A stretch of DNA of 64,000 nt, taken from assembly GCF_003226555.1 (NCBI RefSeq), contig NZ_QKQS01000023.1:82858-146857 (forward strand), read 5' to 3'. Source of the DNA: Rhodopseudomonas palustris. GTDB lineage: Bacteria > Pseudomonadota > Alphaproteobacteria > Rhizobiales > Xanthobacteraceae. Of the stretch, positions 1-8,984 are shown piece by piece. The notes below the pieces were generated by a model. The model was not told where the DNA came from, made no database searches, and saw only the letters and a program-made list of their open reading frames with translations. Each line of letters begins with the position of its first letter. The stretch's first letter is position 1. The position numbers and the translations under genes were made by a program.

Positions 1-44
1 CCCGCAAGGGGGAGGGGAAACTTGGCTCGCTGCGCGGCTTTGCC

Positions 45-1025
45 ATGATCCCCCCGTCCCTCCCCGCCGATCTCAAAGCCGCGCTGGAGCAGAAGCTGCA
101 GGGGACGCAGCGTGCCGATGCGGCGGCGCGGGCGGAGCGGATTTCACTCACCTATCGCGGCGGCGGCACCTCGGCGCCGATCACCACCGAGGCCGACGCG
201 CTGGCCTATGCGGGCGCACGGATGCCGGCCACCTATGCGTCGGTGATCGCCTGCCTCAACGCGATGGCGGCGATCCGCCCCGGCTTCGCGCCGGCGACGC
301 TGCTCGATGTCGGCGCCGGCCCCGGCACCGCGAGCTGGGCCGCAGCTCAAGCATTCGAGACGCTGCAACGTTTCACCCTGCTCGACGCCAACCCCGCGCT
401 GCGCAACCTCGCCCTGCAGCTCACCGAAGCCACGCGTCTGCCGGCGATCGACTACCGCCTCGGCGACGCCGGCAAGGCGCTGGCCGAGGCTCCGGAAGCG
501 GCGCTGGTGATCGCCAGCTACGTCATCAACGAACTCTCCGACGCGGCGCGTGCGGCCTTTGCCGACGCGCTGTGGCGCAGGACCACCGATACGCTGCTGG
601 TGGTCGAGCCCGGCACCCCGGCGGGCTATGCCCGCATCGTCGCGCTGCGCGACCGGCTGATTGCCCAAGGCGCGCGGGTCATCGCGCCGTGCCCGCACGA
701 CGCCGCCTGCCCGGTGACCGCGCCGGACTGGTGCCACTTCGTGCAGCGGCTGCCGCGCTCGAAGCTGCATCTGCAGCTCAAGGCCGCCGACGTGCCGTTC
801 GAAGACGAGAAGTTCAGCTACGTGGCGCTGACGCGCGCTGCATTGCCGGAGCGGCCGGCGCGGGTGCTGGCGCAGCCCGAGCAGACCAAGGCGGCGATCA
901 CCGCCAAGCTGTGCACACCGAACGGCCAACTCGCCGTCGCCGTCGCCGCACGCCGCGACAAGCCGGCCTATGCGCGGTTTCGGCGGCTCGGCTGGGGCGA
1001 CACGCTCGCCACCCCGTCCGAGTAA
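45..1025 (+). CDS. Rsm22-family ribosome-associated methyltransferase-like protein
   Basis: A 326-residue protein resembling the Rsm22 family, which is linked to small ribosomal subunit assembly and has a SAM-methyltransferase fold. The glycine-rich SAM-binding motif LLDVGAGPGTASWAA lies near residues 86-100. A later VIASYVINELS segment resembles motif IV, and a CPHDAACP cysteine pair near residue 225 fits the cysteine-containing C-terminal half of the family. The ATG at 45 has no strong Shine-Dalgarno. The stop codon directly abuts the stop of the convergent autotransporter gene, with no intergenic base. Family assignment is by motif; the exact substrate is unknown. Confidence 0.8.
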   Translation: MIPPSLPADLKAALEQKLQGTQRADAAARAERISLTYRGGGTSAPITTEADALAYAGARMPATYASVIACLNAMAAIRPGFAPATLLDVGAGPGTASWAAAQAFETLQRFTLLDANPALRNLALQLTEATRLPAIDYRLGDAGKALAEAPEAALVIASYVINELSDAARAAFADALWRRTTDTLLVVEPGTPAGYARIVALRDRLIAQGARVIAPCPHDAACPVTAPDWCHFVQRLPRSKLHLQLKAADVPFEDEKFSYVALTRAALPERPARVLAQPEQTKAAITAKLCTPNGQLAVAVAARRDKPAYARFRRLGWGDTLATPSE

Positions 1026-4000
1026 TCAAAACGCGACCTTGACCTTGCCGCTGACCAGGTGGGTGACGGAGTCTTTGCTGCCGACGATCGCGTCGTAACC
1101 GATCGACACCAGTGCCGTCTGACCGAGCCGACCGGTGACGCCGGTGCCGAACACACCGCGGTCGCGGATGCCCTGGCCGGTGAACGTCGTGAATATGCCC
1201 GGCAGCGTCGGCTCGACGAAATTGGCATCGATGCTGCGGACGCCATCACGAAATTCGTGCAGCCAGGCCAGCCGCAATTCCGGCGTCAGCACGCCGTTGC
1301 TCGTCTGCAGATCGTGCGCGATCCGCAGGCTGGCGCCGGACCGCAGCGACTCGGCGCGGTCGGCCGCAACGCTCAGCGCACTGACGCTGCCGGTTTCGGT
1401 GAACGCATCGGTGGCGACGCGGGTGTATTGCAGGCTCACTTCCGGCGTGACCACGAAGCCGCCGAACATCCGCAAGTCGGTGCCTATCGCGCCGCGCACC
1501 GTATAGTGGTTGCCGTCGAACCGCGAGCTGTTGGCCGAGCCGAGCGCGACGCGGCGGTTGTCGTAACCGTCCCAGCCGTAGAAGCCGAGGACGTTGGCGT
1601 ACCACCACGGCGCCCGATAGCTGCCATAACCGCCGATGCTGCGGCTGGTGATCTTGGTGGTGCTGCCGAGTGAATCGAGATCGCCGCTGGTCAGCGCATA
1701 GCTCCCGAACGCGCCGAGCACCCAGCGGTCGGACACGCGCCAATCGGCACCGGCGACGACGCTGGCGGTGGTCGAACGGGTGGCGCTGACGTCCGGCCGC
1801 GCGCCTTCGCGTGAATTGCTGAGACTGGAGCCGACGAACACGCCGAAGCCCGGATCGACCGCGGCACGTAGCGGCGGCGCCTTGGTGATCGGCGCATAGG
1901 CCAGCGCATCCGCGTTGGCGCCCCAGCCGGAGGCGGCCAGCGCATCGCGCGTATTCCAAGTGCCGAGCGAGGCCAGCGTCCGCTCCATGGTCGAGCCCGA
2001 CGACCCGAACAGGCCGGCATCGGCCATCGCCAGCGCCGCACCGGCGCCGCCGAAATCGCTGCCGCCGCCGAACCTGGTCTGCATCATCCGCTGATCGATC
2101 AACATGCCGGTCTGCGACGCCGAGTTCAGCGTCATCCGGCCGAGCCCCTGATACGAAGCCGGCGAGAGCTGCGCCAACGCCGCGCCGACGTCCGCCGCGC
2201 TCGCGACGCTGTCGATCATGGCCAGCGCATCGGCACTCGCGGCGACACTGTTGGAAAGATTGTCGAGCAGCCAGGCCGGGCCGGCACTGCCGGGATGAGC
2301 CGAACTGGCGAAGGCCGAGAACGACGGCGCGAACGCGTTGGCCACCTCGAACGAGGTGTAGAGCGTGCCGCCGATATTGACGGTCTGACCGGCCGCGAGC
2401 TGCGCCCGCTTGGCGACGGACAGGCCGACCTTGTAGTAGTTCAGCGTATCGGTGCCGGTGCCGCCATTGACCAGACCGACGATGCGCGAACCCGACAGGA
2501 TGTTGACGGTGTCGTTGCCGCCTTCCATGTTCACGGCGCGGCCGTTGTTGCCGATGATGGTGCCGGAATTGGTGAGGACGTCGTTGCCCTCGCCCATCTG
2601 GATCGCCGAGCCGTCGCCGCGGATGAAGCGCGCCGAGCCGGTGCCGGTGTAGGTGACGCCGTCGAGCGTGCCGACCGAATTGGTGTCGACGCTGCCGTTC
2701 TGCAGCAGCACCACCGCGTTCGGATCCGGGATTGCGCCGTTGCCGATGATGGTGCCGGCATTGACGATGGTGTCGTTGTCGGCGGTGGTGCCGGTCTTGT
2801 TCTCGAGCCGGATCGCGAAGCCGTTCTGGCCGACGATCGTGCCGCCGGCATTGTTGGTGATGGTGGTCGCCGCGACACCGCTGCGGCTGCCGTCGGCGTT
2901 GGAATCGTTGTTGACGACGATGCCGTAGGACGCGCTGGAGATGGTGCCGAAGTTGATGACGGTGCCGCCGCCGATCGACAGGCCTTCGCTGTTGTTGAGC
3001 CGGCCGCCGGAATCATAACCGCCGGCGCCGGTGCCTTCGATGATGCCGTAGTTGGTCACGGTGGCGGCGAAATCGACGTCGACGCCATCGCCGTCGCCGG
3101 TGCCGCCGCCGTTATAGGCGCCGGTGATGCGGCCATAGTTCACGACCGTGCCGGTGCCGTCGGAGCCGACACCGGAACCGTTGCGGCCGATGATGGTGGC
3201 GCCTGCCTCGTTGGTGACGTTGACGTCGGCGTCGGTGGTGATGCCGTGGCGGAAGCCCGAAATGGTGCCGCCGGACTTGTTGATCACCGTGCCCGAATGG
3301 CTCTGCCAGTCGATGCCGTCATTGCTGCTGCCGACGACGCCGTCGCTATAGATCAGACCGTAATTGGTGACGGTGGCGCCTTCGCCGGGCCGCACCGCGT
3401 CGGCGCCGGTCGAGCGGATCACGCCGGTGGCGCGGTTGATGATCTGGATGGTGCCCGAGGTCAGATCGTTGAAATCGATCGCCTGGCCTGTGCCGGTCGA
3501 AACGATGGTGCCGGCATTGTCGATGGTAAAGCTACCGGTCGTCGCCAGCGTGCCGGCGGTGGCGCGGATCGCATCGTCTTGCGACTGGATCGTGCCGGTC
3601 GCGGTGTTGATCACCTGGAACGACGTTACCGTGCCGAGATCACCGATGTTGAGGTTGATGCCGCGATTGGCGCCGTTGGTCGCATCTATCAGCCCGGCAT
3701 TGGTGATGGTGGTGCTGCCGGAACCCGGCTTGATCGCATCGTTGCCGAGCGCACGGATGACGCCGCCGGCATTGTTGTTGATCTGTACCGTGCCGGTCGC
3801 CGAATTGTTGCCGGCGAAGTCGAACACCTGGCCGGTGTTGGAGACGATGGTGCCGGAGTTGTTGATCACCACCGTGCCGTTGCCGATCGCGGTGTTGAGC
3901 CGGAACGCGTCGTCCACGGTCGAGATCAGCGCGCCGGCGAAATTGTTCAGCGTCAGGCTGCGCGGCGGGTTTGAGCCCGACGTGTCGATGCCGCGGTTGC

Positions 4001-4253
4001 CCGAGGAGATCGTCCCCGAATTGTTGATGACGACGCCGGCAGCCGGGCCGGTGAAGGATATAGCGGTGCCGCTGACGTTCAGCGTGCCGCCGGACTCGAC
4101 GGTGCCCGTTTCGGTGCCGGTCACGGTCTTGGCGGTGGTGTCGGTGGCTCCGGAGGAGACGTCGAACGACGCGGCGCTTGCCGGACACGAAACAGAGATC
4201 ACACCCAGACACGCAAACACCATCCAGCTCGCGCCGGCACGCCATTTCAACAT
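1026..4253 (-). CDS. Autotransporter outer-membrane beta-barrel protein (type Va secretion)
   Basis: A 1075-residue classical autotransporter. Residues 1 to about 28 form a Sec signal peptide ending in an ASA-type site. The passenger (about 29-780) is built from dozens of short degenerate units of the kind TIVNNSGTI, VTNYGLI and VVNYGRITG, typical of a parallel beta-helix. The C-terminal 280 residues form the translocation barrel and end in a terminal phenylalanine (VKVAF), the usual BAM recognition signal. The ATG at 4253 follows a GGGGGTGG Shine-Dalgarno. The protein is probably surface exposed as an adhesin or biofilm factor; that role is inferred from architecture only. No serine-protease triad was recognised in the passenger. 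Confidence 0.9.
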   Translation of the reverse strand: MLKWRAGASWMVFACLGVISVSCPASAASFDVSSGATDTTAKTVTGTETGTVESGGTLNVSGTAISFTGPAAGVVINNSGTISSGNRGIDTSGSNPPRSLTLNNFAGALISTVDDAFRLNTAIGNGTVVINNSGTIVSNTGQVFDFAGNNSATGTVQINNNAGGVIRALGNDAIKPGSGSTTITNAGLIDATNGANRGINLNIGDLGTVTSFQVINTATGTIQSQDDAIRATAGTLATTGSFTIDNAGTIVSTGTGQAIDFNDLTSGTIQIINRATGVIRSTGADAVRPGEGATVTNYGLIYSDGVVGSSNDGIDWQSHSGTVINKSGGTISGFRHGITTDADVNVTNEAGATIIGRNGSGVGSDGTGTVVNYGRITGAYNGGGTGDGDGVDVDFAATVTNYGIIEGTGAGGYDSGGRLNNSEGLSIGGGTVINFGTISSASYGIVVNNDSNADGSRSGVAATTITNNAGGTIVGQNGFAIRLENKTGTTADNDTIVNAGTIIGNGAIPDPNAVVLLQNGSVDTNSVGTLDGVTYTGTGSARFIRGDGSAIQMGEGNDVLTNSGTIIGNNGRAVNMEGGNDTVNILSGSRIVGLVNGGTGTDTLNYYKVGLSVAKRAQLAAGQTVNIGGTLYTSFEVANAFAPSFSAFASSAHPGSAGPAWLLDNLSNSVAASADALAMIDSVASAADVGAALAQLSPASYQGLGRMTLNSASQTGMLIDQRMMQTRFGGGSDFGGAGAALAMADAGLFGSSGSTMERTLASLGTWNTRDALAASGWGANADALAYAPITKAPPLRAAVDPGFGVFVGSSLSNSREGARPDVSATRSTTASVVAGADWRVSDRWVLGAFGSYALTSGDLDSLGSTTKITSRSIGGYGSYRAPWWYANVLGFYGWDGYDNRRVALGSANSSRFDGNHYTVRGAIGTDLRMFGGFVVTPEVSLQYTRVATDAFTETGSVSALSVAADRAESLRSGASLRIAHDLQTSNGVLTPELRLAWLHEFRDGVRSIDANFVEPTLPGIFTTFTGQGIRDRGVFGTGVTGRLGQTALVSIGYDAIVGSKDSVTHLVSGKVKVAF

Positions 4254-4552
4254 CGACCACCCCCAAATTTGGAGGCACTCCTAGGTGCGGCAAATAACGG
4301 CTGGATGACAGTCGGAAGACGCACCGACTAGTTGGACGCGGAGCGTCGCACTGATGCTCATCGGCAACGAAAACACAGATCATGAGTTGTAGTTGATACG
4401 GACACACGCCGGCACGTCGCAGTGCCGGGCCGATTGAACGCGTCAACCCGTACCGACGACGAATAATTGCCGCGTGGGGTGCGCGGTCCCTGCCGCTCGC
4501 GTATCGTTTGGACGCTCAGGCGCAGGGGCGAGATTGGATGGGAGACATCAAT
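4254..4552. other. Divergent intergenic region between the autotransporter and lemA
   Basis: About 300 bases with no convincing coding frame. It carries the Shine-Dalgarno sequences of both flanking genes (GGGGGTGG for the autotransporter, GGGAG for lemA) and must contain both promoters. I could not pick a convincing -35/-10 pair for either. Confidence 0.5.
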
Positions 4553-5104
4553 ATGTGGATTTTTCTCGGCGTCGTCGCCGCGATCGCGCTGTTTGCGCTC
4601 GTCACCTACAACCGCCTGGTGGCGCTGCGGCAGCGCGTCGGACAGGCGTTCGCTGATATCGACGTGCAGCTGAAGCAGCGGCACGATCTGGTGCCGAACC
4701 TGGTCGAGACCGTGAAGGGCTACGCGACGCACGAGCGCTCGACGCTCGAGGACGTCGTCCAGGCGCGCAACGCCGCGATCTCGGCGCAGGGGCCAGGCCA
4801 GATGGCCGCGGCCGAGAACGCGCTGACCGCCTCGCTCGGCCGGCTGATCGCGCTCGGCGAGGCCTATCCGGACCTCAAGGCCAACGCCAATTTCCAGCAG
4901 CTGCAGAGCGAGCTCAGCGACATCGAGAACAAGATCGCGGCCAGCCGCCGGTTCTTCAACAACGCCGTGCAGGAGTACAACACCGGCATCCAGCAGATGC
5001 CCGCGGCGCTGTTCGCCGCCCCGCTCGGCTTCACCCACAAGGACTATTTCGACCTCGGCGAAACCCGCACCCAGGTCGAGCAGGTGCCACAGGTGAAGTT
5101 CTAG
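4553..5104 (+). CDS. lemA: LemA family membrane-anchored protein
   Basis: A 183-residue LemA-family protein. One N-terminal membrane helix (MWIFLGVVAAIALFALVTY) is followed by the conserved stretch RVGQAFADIDVQLKQRHDLV and long helices, as in the four-helix LemA fold; NAVQEYNTGIQQMP lies near the C terminus. The start is placed at the ATG at 4553 because GGGAG lies eight bases upstream and the membrane helix then starts at residue 2; two in-frame upstream starts lack such a site. It is followed by an M48 metallopeptidase gene, a common LemA partner. Biochemical function is unknown for the family. Confidence 0.9.
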   Translation: MWIFLGVVAAIALFALVTYNRLVALRQRVGQAFADIDVQLKQRHDLVPNLVETVKGYATHERSTLEDVVQARNAAISAQGPGQMAAAENALTASLGRLIALGEAYPDLKANANFQQLQSELSDIENKIAASRRFFNNAVQEYNTGIQQMPAALFAAPLGFTHKDYFDLGETRTQVEQVPQVKF

Positions 5105-5109
5105 CGTTT

Positions 5110-5207
5110 GTCATTCCGGGGCGCGCGCAGCGCGAGCCCGGACTCCATAACCACCGCAGGGATTATGGATTCCGGGCCGGCGCCCCAAGGGCGCATCCCG
5201 GAATGAC
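5110..5207. repeat. Dispersed palindromic repeat, GTCATTCCGGGG family, copy 1
   Basis: The outer arms GTCATTCCGGG (5110-5120) and CCCGGAATGAC (5197-5207) are perfect inverted repeats. Inner arms around GGACTCCATAA and TTATGGATTCC match with one mismatch, so the transcript would form a long hairpin. Related copies lie at 17048-17145 and 46515-46617. It sits between lemA and the M48 protease gene and could act as an mRNA stabiliser or attenuator between them. Confidence 0.85.
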
Positions 5208-5239
5208 GTGGATGGGCCGTGCCCGATCGGATAGCCGCT

Positions 5240-6433
5240 ATGGCCGCCTACGGTCTCTATACCCACATCGCCGCCAACAAGACCCGGTCGGTCGTGCTGC
5301 TGATCGGGCTGTTCGTGCTGGTGTATGTGCTGGTCTATGCCGGCGCGCTGATCGCCGAGGTGATGATCGACGGCGGCCGCGCGGTGCCGGACTATCTGCG
5401 CGCCGCCGCGTCCGATCTGATCAAGGCGGCGCCGTTCGCGACCCTGGGCGCGGCGCTGTGGATCGTGATCGCGTATTTCTTTCACCAGAAGCTGATCGAC
5501 GCCGTCACCGGCGGCCATGCGGTGACGCGGGCCGAACAGCCGCGGCTGTACAATCTGCTGGAGAACCTGTGCATCTCGCGCGGCATTCCGATGCCGAAGC
5601 TGAAGATCATGGACAGCGAGGCGCTGAACGCCTTCGCCAGCGGCCTCAACCCGAAGCAATACGCCGTCACGGTGACCTCCGGGCTGGTCGAGCGGCTCGA
5701 CGATGCCGAGCTCGAAGCGGTGCTGGCGCACGAACTGACCCACATCAAGAACGGCGACGTGCAGATGATGGTGATCGCGGTGATCATCGCCGGCGTGGTC
5801 GGATTCTTCGGCGAGCTGATGTTCCGGCTGTTTGTCCAGGGCGGGGTCCGGTTCGGCGGCGGCTGGTCGGGCGGCGGCTCGTCGTCGTCCTCTTCCTCCT
5901 CGTCGTCGGGCGACCGCAAGAGCGGCGGCGGCGCGATCGTCGTGGTGATCCTGGCGATCGTCTTGATCCTGCTGGCCTGGCTGCTGTCGCAGGTGGTGAA
6001 GCTGGCGCTGTCGCGCTCGCGGGAATTCCTCGCCGACGCCGGCTCGGTGGAGCTGACCAAGAACCCCGACGCGATGATCTCTGCGCTGCGCAAGATCGAG
6101 AACCGCGGCGAGCTGGACGGCGCGACCTCGGCAGTGATGGAAATGTGCGTCGACAATCCGCGCTCCGGCTTCTCCGATCTGTTCGCCACCCACCCGTCGG
6201 TGGAATCGCGGATCGACGCGCTGGTGAAGTTCGGCGGCGGGCATTACCTGCCGCCGCTGCCGGAGCCTGCACCGGCGAGCGATGCCGACGGAGCGGGAGG
6301 TGCGACAGCGGACGGCGATGACGGCGACGGTGCCGATACCGCCCCTGGCGAAGCGCGCCACGGCCCCTGGGGCGATGCGCCACCGGCGCCGCGCCGCGGA
6401 TTGCTGCGCGGGCCGTGGGGCCGGCGAGGCTGA
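5240..6433 (+). CDS. M48-family zinc metallopeptidase, HtpX-like
   Basis: A 397-residue membrane metalloprotease. Two N-terminal hydrophobic segments (about residues 17-45 and 75-95) precede the zinc-binding motif HELTH (in VLAHELTHIKNGDV) and the later glutamate in SREFLADAGSVELT. A third hydrophobic segment follows a low-complexity serine/glycine linker of about 25 residues (codons mostly TCG/TCC). The C-terminal 70 residues are disordered and rich in Gly, Ala, Asp and Pro. The fold and motifs match the HtpX quality-control proteases of the inner membrane. The start is set at the ATG at 5240; a GTG at 5219 in the same frame is possible. Pairing with lemA upstream supports joint function in envelope homeostasis. 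Confidence 0.88.
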   Translation: MAAYGLYTHIAANKTRSVVLLIGLFVLVYVLVYAGALIAEVMIDGGRAVPDYLRAAASDLIKAAPFATLGAALWIVIAYFFHQKLIDAVTGGHAVTRAEQPRLYNLLENLCISRGIPMPKLKIMDSEALNAFASGLNPKQYAVTVTSGLVERLDDAELEAVLAHELTHIKNGDVQMMVIAVIIAGVVGFFGELMFRLFVQGGVRFGGGWSGGGSSSSSSSSSSGDRKSGGGAIVVVILAIVLILLAWLLSQVVKLALSRSREFLADAGSVELTKNPDAMISALRKIENRGELDGATSAVMEMCVDNPRSGFSDLFATHPSVESRIDALVKFGGGHYLPPLPEPAPASDADGAGGATADGDDGDGADTAPGEARHGPWGDAPPAPRRGLLRGPWGRRG

Positions 6434-6612
6434 TCGGGCGCAGCGGTCACGCAATCGCTTCGCATCTGAACGATTTTGTTGAGATTACCGGGTGTCATCG
6501 CCCACCCGATTGAATTATCCCTTGTTTCTGCCATGTTCTCGCCCAAAGCAGAGGTCTGCACCTCGGTCCTTCGGCCGTGGTGGGGGATCGAATCGGCCCG
6601 AAAAGGAATCTC

Positions 6613-7386
6613 ATGGCGAAGCCAGCAGTGATCGTCGTCGGCGCAGACAAGGGCGGCGTCGGCAAAACCACGGTGTCGCGCACCCTGCTCGACTATTTCA
6701 GCGCCAACAACGTCCCGACCCGCGCCTTCGACACCGAGTCGCCGCGCGGCACGCTGAAGCGCTTCCATCCCGACATCACCGAGATCGTCGACATGACATC
6801 GACGGCCGACCAGATGAAGATCTTCGACACGCTGAACTCGGCGGTGCCGTCGGTCACCGTGATCGACGTCCGCGCCGGCCTGCTGTCGCCGGCTCTGGCT
6901 TCGCTCCGCGACATCGGCTTCCTCGACGCGGCGCGCTCCGGCCAAATCACCTTCGCGGTGTTCCACATCCTGGGCCCGTCGATCGCCTCGCTCGACGAAA
7001 TCGCCGAGACCGCCAATTTCATGATCGGCGCGAAGTACTTCCTGACCAAGAACTTCATCAACAACACCAGCTTCTTCGAGTGGGACCAGGCGACCTACAA
7101 TTCGTACTTTCACCGCATCAAGGACGCCACCGAGCTGACGATCCCGAAGCTCAACGAAATGGCCTACGAGCAGGTCGAGGTGTCGTCGGTGCCGTTCCTG
7201 AAGTTTGTCGCCAACAAGGGCGTCAGCGGCGAGCCGGCCAACTACTCGTTCGTGTTGCGCGGCTATGTCCGGCACTGGCTCGCCAACGTCTGGAGCGAGT
7301 TCGACCGGATCAAGCTGACCGACATCGTCGGCAAGGACAAGAACGGCCGCGGCACCCCGGTCACCGACGAGTCGGGCGAGAAATAG
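6613..7386 (+). CDS. ParA/MinD-like P-loop ATPase of unknown role (first of a tandem pair)
   Basis: A 257-residue SIMIBI-class P-loop protein. Residues 8-20 carry the deviant Walker A motif of ParA/MinD proteins (GADKGGVGKTT), FDTESPRGT follows at the A-prime position, and VTVIDVRAG fits Walker B. The remainder, including the aromatic stretch NTSFFEWDQATYNSYFH, is not one I recognise, and no partner ParB gene is present. The start at 6613 has AAGGA five bases upstream. It is followed after 55 bases, including a perfect hairpin, by a second P-loop-like gene on the same strand. Positioning or regulatory ATPase is possible; function unknown. Confidence 0.8.
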   Translation: MAKPAVIVVGADKGGVGKTTVSRTLLDYFSANNVPTRAFDTESPRGTLKRFHPDITEIVDMTSTADQMKIFDTLNSAVPSVTVIDVRAGLLSPALASLRDIGFLDAARSGQITFAVFHILGPSIASLDEIAETANFMIGAKYFLTKNFINNTSFFEWDQATYNSYFHRIKDATELTIPKLNEMAYEQVEVSSVPFLKFVANKGVSGEPANYSFVLRGYVRHWLANVWSEFDRIKLTDIVGKDKNGRGTPVTDESGEK

Positions 7387-7407
7387 CTCGCATCGCTGGG
7401 GAAACCG

Positions 7408-7441
7408 GCTATATCGGACGGCACTCCCCGTCCGATATAGC
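7408..7441 (+). promoter_or_regulatory. Perfect 14-bp hairpin abutting a start codon
   Basis: GCTATATCGGACGG (7408-7421) and its exact reverse complement (7428-7441) are separated by a six-base loop. The 3' arm ends on the base before the ATG at 7442. There is no T run, so it is not a standard terminator. The only good Shine-Dalgarno (GGGGA, 7398-7402) lies on the far side. If the hairpin folds, that site comes within about five bases of the ATG. It could equally be a protein operator. Confidence 0.8.
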
Positions 7442-8110
7442 ATGATGTCGCGCACCCCGATTTACATCGTCTGTTCGCCGCGGCCGTTCGTCGGCAAGAC
7501 CATGATCGCCCGCGTGCTCACCGAATATCTGCTGCTGCAGCGCGGCGCGGTGCTGGCGTTCGACATCAACGTCAAAGAACCGTCGCTGCTCGACTATCTG
7601 CCGCACGTCACCGAGACCGCGCAGGTCGACGACACCTTCGGCAAGATGGCGCTGATGGACCGTCTGATCCTGCATGACGGCCTCGCCAAGGTGGTCGACC
7701 TCGGCTTTCACGCCTTCGACGAATTCTTCGACACCTTTGCGGAGATCGGCTTCATCAAGGAAGCCGCGCGGCGGCGGGTGGCGCCGGTGGTGCTGTTCCT
7801 CGCCGACACCGACCGCAACTCGGCGCGCGCCTACGACCATCTGCAGGACATCGTGCCGCCGCGGCAGCTGATCACCATCGACAACGAGCACATCCTGCTC
7901 GGCGAACTACCGGCGGCGTACGCCCACGGCCGAGTGATGCGGATCCGCGGCCTGCCGCCGTTCCTGAAAACCTATATCGACCGCGTGAACTTCTCGTTCA
8001 CCGGCTATTTGCGCGCCGAGCCCGACGCCTCCACCGAACTCAACCAGTGGATCCGCGCCAACTACACCACATTCCGCGCGCTGGAGCTGGAGCTGACGCA
8101 GGGGCGGTAG
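7442..8110 (+). CDS. Degenerate P-loop protein, partner of the upstream ParA-like ATPase
   Basis: A 222-residue protein beginning with a P-loop-like segment (CSPRPFVGKTMIAR, residues 11-24) that keeps GKT but lacks the first glycine of the Walker A consensus. Residues FDINVKEPSLLDYLP occupy the place of the A-prime region, and VVLFLADTDRNSA could be a nucleotide-specificity loop. It resembles ParA/MinD or BioD-type folds but I cannot name a family. The start at 7442 puts the P-loop at its normal distance from the N terminus. Co-oriented with the upstream ATPase, with translation perhaps controlled by the hairpin between them. Function unknown. Confidence 0.75.
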   Translation: MMSRTPIYIVCSPRPFVGKTMIARVLTEYLLLQRGAVLAFDINVKEPSLLDYLPHVTETAQVDDTFGKMALMDRLILHDGLAKVVDLGFHAFDEFFDTFAEIGFIKEAARRRVAPVVLFLADTDRNSARAYDHLQDIVPPRQLITIDNEHILLGELPAAYAHGRVMRIRGLPPFLKTYIDRVNFSFTGYLRAEPDASTELNQWIRANYTTFRALELELTQGR

Positions 8111-8139
8111 CGCTGCTATCGCAGCGCAGACAGCCTGCT

Positions 8140-8282
8140 CCCTCGCCCCGCGCTTGCGGGGAGAGGGCTGGGGTGAGGGGCTGCGGCCTCCCAGCGGATG
8201 CCGCAGCTTGCTGATATGCAGTGCCCGGCCCCTCACCCGGATTGCTGCGCAATCCGACCTCTCCCCGCATGGCGGGGAGAGG
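8140..8282. repeat. Compound palindromic repeat rich in CCTCTCCCCGC
   Basis: The element contains GGGTGAGGGGC (8171-8181) and its reverse complement GCCCCTCACCC (8228-8238), flanked by two smaller hairpins built from CCCCGC/GCGGGG with GAGAGG tails. It occupies the gap between two convergent genes and could serve as a bidirectional transcription end. A fragment of similar composition lies at positions 1-25. Confidence 0.7.
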
Positions 8283-8287
8283 TTCAG

Positions 8288-8833
8288 TCAATGCCCTTCG
8301 AACGCGACCAACGTCCGTACCGGGACGCCCATGGCGCGGATCTTGTCGGCCCCGCCGAGTTCAGGCAGGTCGATCACGAAGCAGGCGGCGAGGACTTCGG
8401 CACAGATCTGGCGCAAGAGCTTGATGGCGCCCTCGGCGGTGCCGCCGGTGGCGATCAGATCGTCGACCAGGATCACCCGCTCGCCGGGGGTGATGGCGTC
8501 GACGTGGATCTCGATCTTGTCGGTGCCGTATTCCAGCGCGTATTCCATCGACACGCAGGTATGCGGCAGCTTGCCCTTCTTGCGGATCGGCACGAAGCCC
8601 GATGAGACCTGATGGGCGATCGCGCCGCCGATGATGAAGCCGCGCGCTTCGATGCCGGCGACCTTGTCGATCTTCGAGCCGGCCCAGGGTTGCACCAGTT
8701 CGTCGATCGCGCGGCGGAACGCCCGCGGCTCGCCGAGCAGCGTGGTGATGTCGCGGAAAATGATGCCGGGCTTGGGATAGTCCGGAATAGCCCGGACACT
8801 GGCCTTCAAATCTTGGGCAAACTCGGGGGTCAT
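8288..8833 (-). CDS. apt: Adenine phosphoribosyltransferase
   Basis: A 181-residue type I phosphoribosyltransferase that converts adenine and PRPP to AMP (purine salvage, cytosol). The PRPP-binding motif [16 protein letters not shown] is intact, and the N-terminal [14 protein letters not shown] segment is diagnostic for Apt. The start is placed at the ATG at 8833 ([10 protein letters not shown]) because it gives the family's usual length; an in-frame upstream ATG at 8899 would add 22 unlikely residues. Confidence 0.95.
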   Translation of the reverse strand: MTPEFAQDLKASVRAIPDYPKPGIIFRDITTLLGEPRAFRRAIDELVQPWAGSKIDKVAGIEARGFIIGGAIAHQVSSGFVPIRKKGKLPHTCVSMEYALEYGTDKIEIHVDAITPGERVILVDDLIATGGTAEGAIKLLRQICAEVLAACFVIDLPELGGADKIRAMGVPVRTLVAFEGH

Positions 8834-8984
8834 CGGCGCGGGTCTTTCGTTTCGGATGGCGCAATTCGTCATTGGCGGGCGGGCGGCGCAATCGGGCATT
8901 CGGCTGAGTTACCGCCGGGGGTGGTAGCAGAGCTCCCCCGGCGGGCCTTCGATCTGGATCAATCGCGGATGCCGGCCATTGGGC

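Noticed and set aside
2295-3974. A 559-residue open frame antisense to the autotransporter
   Set aside because: It is the shadow of a repetitive GC-rich gene; its sequence is a monotonous Asp/Val/Gly/Ala/Arg mix without domains, while the opposite strand has a signal peptide and barrel.
5875-5930. Ser/Gly-rich run in the M48 protease as a sequencing artefact or phase-variable repeat
   Set aside because: The TCG/TCC codons vary and the frame is kept on both sides; low-complexity linkers are normal in this protease type.
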